Shown here piece after piece: positions 1 through 7,309 of a stretch of 9,833 nucleotides of DNA. How positions within the stretch are numbered: position 1 is the first letter of the stretch; every line of letters begins with the position of its first letter. The translations under genes and the position numbers were made by a program. A model generated the notes under the pieces. The model saw only the letters and a list, made by a program, of their open reading frames with translations. It searched no databases and had not been told where the DNA came from. The stretch covers positions 1 through 9,833 of the forward strand of contig JBBRYK010000093.1 in the NCBI GenBank assembly GCA_038237665.1. Reading direction: 5' to 3'. The DNA comes from JBBRYK01 sp038237665. GTDB taxonomy: Bacteria; Actinomycetota; Thermoleophilia; Gaiellales; Gaiellaceae.

Positions 1-2894
<2,894 letters not shown>

Positions 2895-2897
2895 CGT

Positions 2898-2925
2898 CGC
2901 GAAATCCGCCTACGTCAATTTCGCG
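2898..2925 (+). repeat. Hairpin just after rpoC stop
   Basis: A perfect 8-base inverted repeat, CGCGAAAT (2898-2905) and ATTTCGCG (2918-2925), surrounds a 12-base loop and begins four bases after the rpoC stop codon. It has no T-run, so it is not a standard terminator by itself. It could protect the mRNA 3' end, assist the terminator that follows, or bind a protein. The pairing is seen directly; the role is inferred. Confidence 0.5.
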
Positions 2926-2942
2926 CCGGCTGAATACACGTG

Positions 2943-2970
2943 AGCGGGGCCCCTCAACGGGGGCCCCGCT
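2943..2970 (+). terminator. Probable rpoC transcription terminator hairpin
   Basis: An 11-bp perfect stem, AGCGGGGCCCC (2943-2953) with GGGGCCCCGCT (2960-2970), closes a 6-base loop about 50 bases after the rpoC stop. The stem is almost entirely G-C and very stable. It is followed by TCGTGTCG rather than a clean T-tract, which is common for terminators in GC-rich Actinomycetota. It most likely ends the rpoBC transcript. The stem is symmetric, so it could also act on minus-strand transcripts. Confidence 0.8.
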
Positions 2971-3271
2971 TCGTGTCGCTGGCGTTTCGCCAAAGGCCTG
3001 TTTGGCCCTCCCGCCCGGGCAAGCCGGGCTCCGGCCGCAACTGCTTGTGGCTACGCGACTGTCAAGAGCGTTAGCTAATTAGACAACGAGCACGTCTGGC
3101 GGTTTAGACAGGCCCCGTTTGCGGACGCGCGACAGAAGCCCTTCAACCATGCGAGATCAGGCCGCGGACCTGGCTCGAGCGGACACGACAGGGGCCAGAC
3201 CCCCGCCATGGCTCCCGGGGACGGGTCCGGGTGCCAATACGGCGCAGGTTTGAAGGGCCTGGCGGGGCCGT
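2971..3271. other. Gene-free region between rpoC terminator and exported-protein gene
   Basis: I see no credible gene in this stretch. It holds two further small hairpins: TGGCG-TTT-CGCCA at 2980-2992, and GCCCGG (3013-3018) with CCGGGC (3024-3029). An AT-rich patch follows at 3071-3085, with the heptamer TTAGACA at 3079-3085 and again at 3104-3110. The patch stands out in GC-rich DNA and is the likeliest promoter zone for the next gene, but I find no convincing paired -35 and -10 boxes. Further on, GCCCTTCAA (3138-3146) is complementary to TTGAAGGGC (3250-3258), and CGGACC (3165-3170) to GGTCCG (3224-3229), nested inside it. A folded 5' leader is therefore possible. GC-rich chance pairing is the main alternative. 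Confidence 0.4.
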
Positions 3272-5038
3272 GTGGTACACGTGACCGTGGTGAAGCGGCT
3301 CGCCGTTCTCCTCGCCCTCGCGGCCGCGTGCGCGCTTGCGCAGACGCCGCACGCCCGTGCCGCGCAGTGCGGGTTACCCGACGCGCAGCCCTGGTGGATC
3401 GACTTCGCCTCCGGATCCGTCTCGTTCCGGTACTGGATCTGGGGCAGGCCGGGCGTGATCGCCGCCACCGAGGGCGGGCCAACCGTGCCGGCCAAGCTCC
3501 GCGGCTACGGGGCGCAGACGATCTTCTGGCAGATGCGGCTCGGCGACATCGCAGGGACGACCTCCAGCCCGAAGGACCCAGCGACGATTCCGGCTGCCGC
3601 CCAGCGGCTCTACGAGAGGGCCGTGGACGCCTCGGGTGGCTGTCCCACGCCGCTCGTGGCACTGAACGAGCTGAACGGGCCGGGCACGACGACGCCTTGG
3701 ACCGCCACTAACACGCGCTACCGGGAGAACGTTCTCGAGCTCCTGCGCCAGCTGGCCGCGCGAGGGGCGCGGCCGTTCCTGCTTCTGCCCTCCGCGCCGT
3801 ACACCGGCGGCTCGGCCGCGGATTGGTGGCGGCAGGCGGCGCAGTTCGGCGACATCGTTCCCGAGGTCTATTTCTCGGGGCCGTCGATGTGGAGGCAGGG
3901 GCCGATCGTCGCCAGCCGGCTGATGCGCCGGTCGCTTCGCCAGGCGGTCCGCAATCTGACCGCGCTCGGGATTCCGCCCTCGCGCGTCGGGCTCGTCCTC
4001 GGCTTCCAGAACAGCCCCGGCGGCCGCTCGGGGCTGCAGCCGGCGAGCGCCTGGTACCAGGTCGTCAAGTGGGAGGCGCTCGCAGCGAAGCAGGTCGCGC
4101 GCGAGACGGGCATCGCCTCAGTCTGGTCCTGGGGCTGGGCTACGTTCTCGCAGGACAAGTCGGGTGACGAGGAAAAGAAGAGTGCGGCCTGCGTCTTCGT
4201 CTGGGCCCGGGACTCCACCCTCTGCGACGGCCCGGCCGCCGGCGGACAGGGGTTCGACGGGTCGCTCAGCGAGGGCCAGATCGACGCTCTACCGGCCGGC
4301 GTCCAGTGCGTCGCCGGCGATCTGGCGATCCAGACCGCCTCGATCGACGCCCTCGCGCTGGTTCTCGGTGACCGGCAGGTCGCCTTCACAGCGCTGCTCC
4401 AGCGCCTCGTCGAGGAACAGCAGGTGCCGATCAGCGGGGCTGATATTGCCGCGGCAGAACGCGCGACCATCTCGCTTGCCTTCAACGGGAGCGGCGCCGC
4501 CTACAACGCGGCGCTCGCGCAGCTGCACGCGTCGCGCGCCACGGCCCGGGCACTGATCGCCGACGACGTGCGGCGCGTCCGCATCCAGGCCACCCTTGCC
4601 GGCCGGGCTCCGGCCGAGAAGGCGATCCGCACGTTCTTCGCCGCCTATCCGACCAGGCTCGTACGCCGGGTTCAGACGGACGCACCCGCGTGGTGGCTCG
4701 ACCGGAGGCAGGCCGGGTATGCGATCGAGGGCGTCGCGCCGGACCGGGTCTTCGCCCTCGCCACCGGAGTCCCGACGACGATCTGGACGAGCCATGGGCC
4801 CGTGGTCGTCACGCCGCTCACCGAGGCGGAGGCGCTGGGCGCGCTTCCACTCGCCCTGGTGCGGCCCGCAATCCGAACCGCGCTGCGCTGGTTCTCGCAG
4901 GGCGATGCCTTCGACGCCTGGACGACCTCGCGGCAAACGACCGCATTGAAGACGATCGTGTGCACCCGCGACGACCTGCCGGACGTCGGCGCGATCGACC
5001 TGAGCCCGTTCCTGCCGTTCCTGTCAGTGAATCTCTAG
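3272..5038 (+). CDS. Predicted exported protein: TIM-barrel-like domain plus SurA-like helical region
   Basis: I do not recognise this as a named gene. The 588-residue product has a basic start and hydrophobic stretch (about residues 8-23) and an ARA-AQ cleavage site near residue 30, so it is probably exported by Sec. Residues about 40-330 show alternating strands and helices with loop motifs typical of TIM-barrel glycosidases: LNELNG (N132, E133), PEVYFSG (E198), GFQNSPGG and SVWSWGWATF. Residues about 355-460 are alanine-rich helices whose pattern recalls the SurA/PrsA chaperone core, followed by a short C-terminal region. Six cysteines (33, 124, 307, 318, 346, 564) remain after cleavage and could form disulfides. 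The start is uncertain: GTG at 3272 follows a weak GGCGGGG, but GTG at 3281, 3287 or 3290 would give a more usual signal peptide. The stop overlaps the stop of the convergent gene. The open frame, signal peptide and coding quality are clear; both domain assignments are inference. Confidence 0.85.
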   Translation: MVHVTVVKRLAVLLALAAACALAQTPHARAAQCGLPDAQPWWIDFASGSVSFRYWIWGRPGVIAATEGGPTVPAKLRGYGAQTIFWQMRLGDIAGTTSSPKDPATIPAAAQRLYERAVDASGGCPTPLVALNELNGPGTTTPWTATNTRYRENVLELLRQLAARGARPFLLLPSAPYTGGSAADWWRQAAQFGDIVPEVYFSGPSMWRQGPIVASRLMRRSLRQAVRNLTALGIPPSRVGLVLGFQNSPGGRSGLQPASAWYQVVKWEALAAKQVARETGIASVWSWGWATFSQDKSGDEEKKSAACVFVWARDSTLCDGPAAGGQGFDGSLSEGQIDALPAGVQCVAGDLAIQTASIDALALVLGDRQVAFTALLQRLVEEQQVPISGADIAAAERATISLAFNGSGAAYNAALAQLHASRATARALIADDVRRVRIQATLAGRAPAEKAIRTFFAAYPTRLVRRVQTDAPAWWLDRRQAGYAIEGVAPDRVFALATGVPTTIWTSHGPVVVTPLTEAEALGALPLALVRPAIRTALRWFSQGDAFDAWTTSRQTTALKTIVCTRDDLPDVGAIDLSPFLPFLSVNL

Positions 5039-6183
5039 ACGGCGTTGTTGTCGGCCGAAGGGGATTGTTCCTCGGCGACCACGCGGCCCTTGCCGCCGGC
5101 CTTGGCGCGGTACAGCGCGTCGTCTGCGCGCTCGAAGAACGACGTCGGGTCGTCGTCGCTCTTGAGCTCGGCCATTCCGGCCGACACCGTCAGTGCCCCA
5201 GCGAGGGTCGTGGGCCGCGCTGCGACGGCGCCGCGGAGCCGCGCGTACAACTGGTCGGCGTCCTCGAGCGTCGACTCCGGCAGGATCACCCCGAACTCGT
5301 CGCCGCCGACGCGGCACGCGATGTCCGCGCTCCGTACGACCTCGCGGATGCGCTCGGCGATCTCGGCGAGGACGGAGTCGCCGGACAGGTGGCCGATCCG
5401 GTCGTTGATCGCCTTGAAGTCGTCCAGATCGAGCAGGATCAGGGCCAGGCGCCGGTCGTATCGGTGCGCCCGAGCCGCCTCTCGGGCGAGCGTCTCGTGG
5501 AAGTAGCGACGGTTGTGGAGCGAGGTCAGCGCATCCAGGTCGGCGAGCTGCCGGGCCTCTCGAAATCGCCGTGCGTTTTCGATCGCAGGCCCGGCCCGAA
5601 GCGCGAGCGACTCGAGCTCGACCTCGAGATCGGCGATCGGCTCGTCCGGCAAGCGCGTGAAGACGCTGAGCAGTCCGATCTGGTCGCTTTCGCCGTGGAC
5701 AGGCACCGCCAGGCCGCGGCGGATCGCGGTCTCCTCTTCGAGGGCAGGCTCGTAGGTCATCGTCAGCGCCCGGAGCCGTGACCCGGCGGGCGGCGGCGAG
5801 ACGCGGTACTCCTCGGCCTCCTCGCGCGTCATCCCGGTCACCTCGACGATCGGCTCGCCGTCGACGACCGTGATCATGAGGAGAGCCGCGTCGACCCCCG
5901 GCAGAGCACCTACGGCATCGAGGGTTCGGGCCAGTACCTCGTCGAGGTCGATCGAACCGGCGAGCTCGCCGACGAAGCGATTCCGCCGCACCTCCTCCTG
6001 CGCCGTCTCGAGAGCGGCGTGGAGGTCCTGGCGCATCGTGTCCATGCGCTCGTGCAGCTCGCGGATGACAAGGGTCATCCGCTCCTGAGTGGACGCTTCG
6101 GAGCGGCGTGTAAGCCAGATGCCGATCCCGACCAGGATCAGCGTGACCAGCGTCGTTCCGAGAGAGACGAGAACAGTCTTCAC
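5035..6183 (-). CDS. Membrane-anchored diguanylate cyclase (TM - coiled coil - GAF - GGDEF)
   Basis: The 382-residue product is predicted to make cyclic di-GMP from two GTP at the inner face of the membrane. One membrane segment (residues about 4-25) is followed by basic residues and a coiled coil (about 28-68), then a GAF-like sensor domain (about 70-205) of unknown ligand, then GGDEF (about 213-372). The GGDEF domain looks active: the entry motif DALTSLHNRR at 217-226, the metal Asp in LDLDDFK (D252), and an intact GGDEF at 293-297. The inhibitory I-site RxxD is present as RSAD at 284-287, exactly five residues before GGDEF, so product feedback is expected. I chose GTG at 6183 because a GAGG Shine-Dalgarno (6192-6189) sits five bases upstream and the membrane helix begins at once. 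The open frame extends to 6690, but that would put a nonconserved leader antisense to rpsL. The gene converges on the exported-protein gene and diverges from rpsL. Confidence 0.93.
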   Translation of the reverse strand: MKTVLVSLGTTLVTLILVGIGIWLTRRSEASTQERMTLVIRELHERMDTMRQDLHAALETAQEEVRRNRFVGELAGSIDLDEVLARTLDAVGALPGVDAALLMITVVDGEPIVEVTGMTREEAEEYRVSPPPAGSRLRALTMTYEPALEEETAIRRGLAVPVHGESDQIGLLSVFTRLPDEPIADLEVELESLALRAGPAIENARRFREARQLADLDALTSLHNRRYFHETLAREAARAHRYDRRLALILLDLDDFKAINDRIGHLSGDSVLAEIAERIREVVRSADIACRVGGDEFGVILPESTLEDADQLYARLRGAVAARPTTLAGALTVSAGMAELKSDDDPTSFFERADDALYRAKAGGKGRVVAEEQSPSADNNAV

Positions 6184-6262
6184 CGCAGCCTCAATGCCCT
6201 CGATTCTGGTTGTTGTTCCCCTCTCCCCTGAGGGGCGCCCTCGTACCGGCGGCCTACGGCTC

Positions 6263-6291
6263 ACTGTAGTTACCCACGTCCCATCTTTCCA
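6263..6291 (-). promoter_or_regulatory. Possible promoter of the diguanylate cyclase gene
   Basis: Read on the minus strand, TGGAAA (6291-6286) and TACAGT (6268-6263) are separated by 17 bases. Each matches four of six positions of the sigma70 consensus. Transcription would start near 6257 and give a leader of about 74 bases before the GTG at 6183. No better pair is visible, but matches of this quality arise by chance. Confidence 0.3.
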
Positions 6292-6324
6292 GCCCCATTC
6301 GAACCGCACAAGGACGCCGGGATG

Positions 6325-6350
6325 CCGGGCAGAATCGGCTCGAAGCCCGG
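6325..6350. repeat. Inverted repeat upstream of the str promoter
   Basis: CCGGGC (6325-6330) and GCCCGG (6345-6350) form a 6-base inverted repeat with a 14-base spacer, ending 11 bases before the -35 box of the rpsL promoter. Its place in the divergent control region would suit a regulator binding site. The arms are short and GC-rich, so it may be chance. Confidence 0.25.
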
Positions 6351-6361
6351 TTTCCCGCTGT

Positions 6362-6390
6362 TTGACGAGGGTTACAAGCTTCGCTACCAT
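6362..6390 (+). promoter_or_regulatory. Sigma70-type promoter of the str operon
   Basis: TTGACG (6362-6367, five of six consensus matches) and TACCAT (6385-6390, four of six) are separated by the optimal 17 bases. Transcription should start near 6397, leaving a leader of about 60 bases before rpsL. This is the best promoter in the window and matches the need for strong housekeeping expression of ribosomal protein and elongation factor genes. Boxes and spacing are seen; activity is inferred. Confidence 0.7.
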
Positions 6391-6400
6391 GCCCGGTCTG

Positions 6401-6425
6401 GTTGGCAGGGCGTCGCCCGGCCGAC
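6401..6425 (+). promoter_or_regulatory. Hairpin in the rpsL 5' leader
   Basis: GTTGGC (6401-6406) pairs with GCCGAC (6420-6425) with one G-U pair. An A-G mismatch follows, and then GGGC (6408-6411) pairs with GCCC (6415-6418) around a three-base loop. The hairpin starts a few bases after the predicted transcription start and is followed by CTTTGTTGTGTG, which is T-rich for this DNA. It could stabilise the 5' end of the mRNA or act as an attenuator. No alternative anti-hairpin is obvious. Confidence 0.45.
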
Positions 6426-6450
6426 CTTTGTTGTGTGAGCGCGTAAACCC

Positions 6451-6462
6451 AGGAGAGCATTG
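6451..6462 (+). promoter_or_regulatory. Ribosome binding site that sets the TTG start of rpsL
   Basis: AGGAG (6451-6455) lies four bases before TTG (6460-6462). TTG opens the conserved S12 N-terminus MPTINQLVRKG, and no ATG or GTG is in frame at an equivalent position, so TTG is the start codon. The strong Shine-Dalgarno may offset the weak initiation codon. Confidence 0.8.
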
Positions 6463-6831
6463 CCCACGATCAATCAGCTGGTTCGGAAAGGTCGGAAGAC
6501 CCCCGCCGAGAAGACGAAGACGCCGCACCTCGAGGGTGCTCCGCAGAAGCGGGGCGTCTGCACGCGCGTGTTCACGCGCACACCGAAGAAGCCGAACTCG
6601 GCCCTTCGAAAGGCTGCGCGCGTCCGGCTGACGAACGGGATGGAAGTCACGAGCTACATCCCGGGGGAGGGGCACAACCTGCAGGAGCACTCGGTCGTGC
6701 TCGTTCGCGGCGGCCGCGTGAAGGACCTGCCCGGCATTCGCTACAAGGTGATCCGGGCCGCTCTGGACACGGCCGGCGTCGCCGACCGCCGCCAGGCCCG
6801 TTCCAAGTACGGCGCGAAGAGGCCGACCTAA
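6460..6831 (+). CDS. rpsL: 30S ribosomal protein S12
   Basis: S12 lies at the decoding centre of the small ribosomal subunit and controls tRNA selection and translation accuracy. The 123-residue product matches the usual bacterial length and begins MPTINQLVRKG. The loop TPKKPNSALRK (41-51) and the loop RVKDLPG (86-92) are intact. Lys43 and Lys88, where streptomycin-resistance changes occur in actinobacteria, are both lysine, so no resistance allele is present. D89, the residue methylthiolated by RimO in some bacteria, is conserved. Initiation is at TTG. The gene is first in the str operon behind the promoter at 6362-6390, and its TAA stop shares one base with the ATG of rpsG (TAATG), which favours coupled translation. 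Confidence 0.98.
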   Translation: MPTINQLVRKGRKTPAEKTKTPHLEGAPQKRGVCTRVFTRTPKKPNSALRKAARVRLTNGMEVTSYIPGEGHNLQEHSVVLVRGGRVKDLPGIRYKVIRAALDTAGVADRRQARSKYGAKRPT

Positions 6832-7301
6832 TGCCGCGGCGCGCAGAGATTCAGGTCCGTACGCCGGACCCGGACCCCGTCCACAACTCGGTGCTGGTCA
6901 CCCAGGTGATCAACAAGGTGATGACCCGCGGCAAGCGGTCGACCGCCGAGAAGATCGTCTACGAAGCGCTCGACAGGGTCGCCGAGCGTTCGGGCAAGCC
7001 TGCGGTGGAAGTCCTCGAGCAGGCGGTCAAGACCGTCACACCTGTCCTCGAAGTCCGCTCCCGCCGCGTCGGTGGCGCGAACTACCAGGTGCCCGTCGAG
7101 GTGCCGCAGCGGCGTGCCCGTACGCTCGCCGTCCGCTGGATCGTCGGCTTCGCCCGCGACCGGCGCGAGAAGCGGATGGAAGAGAAGCTCGCGGGGGAGA
7201 TCCTGGACGCACTCAACCAGCAGGGCGGCGCCTTCAAGCGCAAGGACGACCTCTACCGGATGGCGCAGGCGAACAAGGCCTTCGCGCACTACCGGTGGTG
7301 A
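6831..7301 (+). CDS. rpsG: 30S ribosomal protein S7
   Basis: S7 binds the 3' major domain of 16S rRNA, nucleates assembly of the 30S head and contacts E-site tRNA. The 156-residue product has the standard length, starts MPRRAEIQVR, carries the beta-hairpin signature SRRVGGANYQVPVEV (about 77-91), and ends with the conserved MAQANKAFAHYRW. The ATG shares its first base with the last base of the rpsL stop. A purine-rich AAGAGG lies at 6817-6822 within rpsL, eight bases upstream, and may act as Shine-Dalgarno. The TGA stop at 7299-7301 runs into the region where fusA begins. In other bacteria S7 often represses its own operon by binding the mRNA; no such site can be judged here. Confidence 0.98.
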   Translation: MPRRAEIQVRTPDPDPVHNSVLVTQVINKVMTRGKRSTAEKIVYEALDRVAERSGKPAVEVLEQAVKTVTPVLEVRSRRVGGANYQVPVEVPQRRARTLAVRWIVGFARDRREKRMEEKLAGEILDALNQQGGAFKRKDDLYRMAQANKAFAHYRW

Positions 7302-7309
7302 CGACCGCG

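Noticed and set aside
3060..3065. Perfect minus-strand -35 box TTGACA
   Set aside because: No -10-like hexamer lies 16-18 bases downstream on that strand, and no minus-strand gene begins there.
3302..3331. Possible lipoprotein signal ending at Cys20 of the exported protein
   Set aside because: The residues before C20 are A-A-A, lacking the usual Leu at -3, and a better signal-peptidase I site follows at ARA-AQ.
4690..5781. 363-codon plus-strand open frame bridging the two convergent genes
   Set aside because: It overlaps the exported-protein end out of frame and the GGDEF domain antisense; both overlapped frames have clear protein signals.
6184..6262. Cyclic-di-GMP riboswitch in the leader of the diguanylate cyclase gene
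   Set aside because: Only a short CCCC-TGA-GGGG hairpin (6225-6235) is visible; I could not identify the conserved riboswitch core.
6184..6690. 169-residue N-terminal extension of the diguanylate cyclase
   Set aside because: It would run antisense through the start of rpsL and through the str promoter, and shows no domain. GTG 6183 has a Shine-Dalgarno and immediately precedes the membrane helix.
6580..6726. Streptomycin-resistance allele in rpsL
   Set aside because: Both hotspot residues, Lys43 and Lys88, are the sensitive-type lysine.
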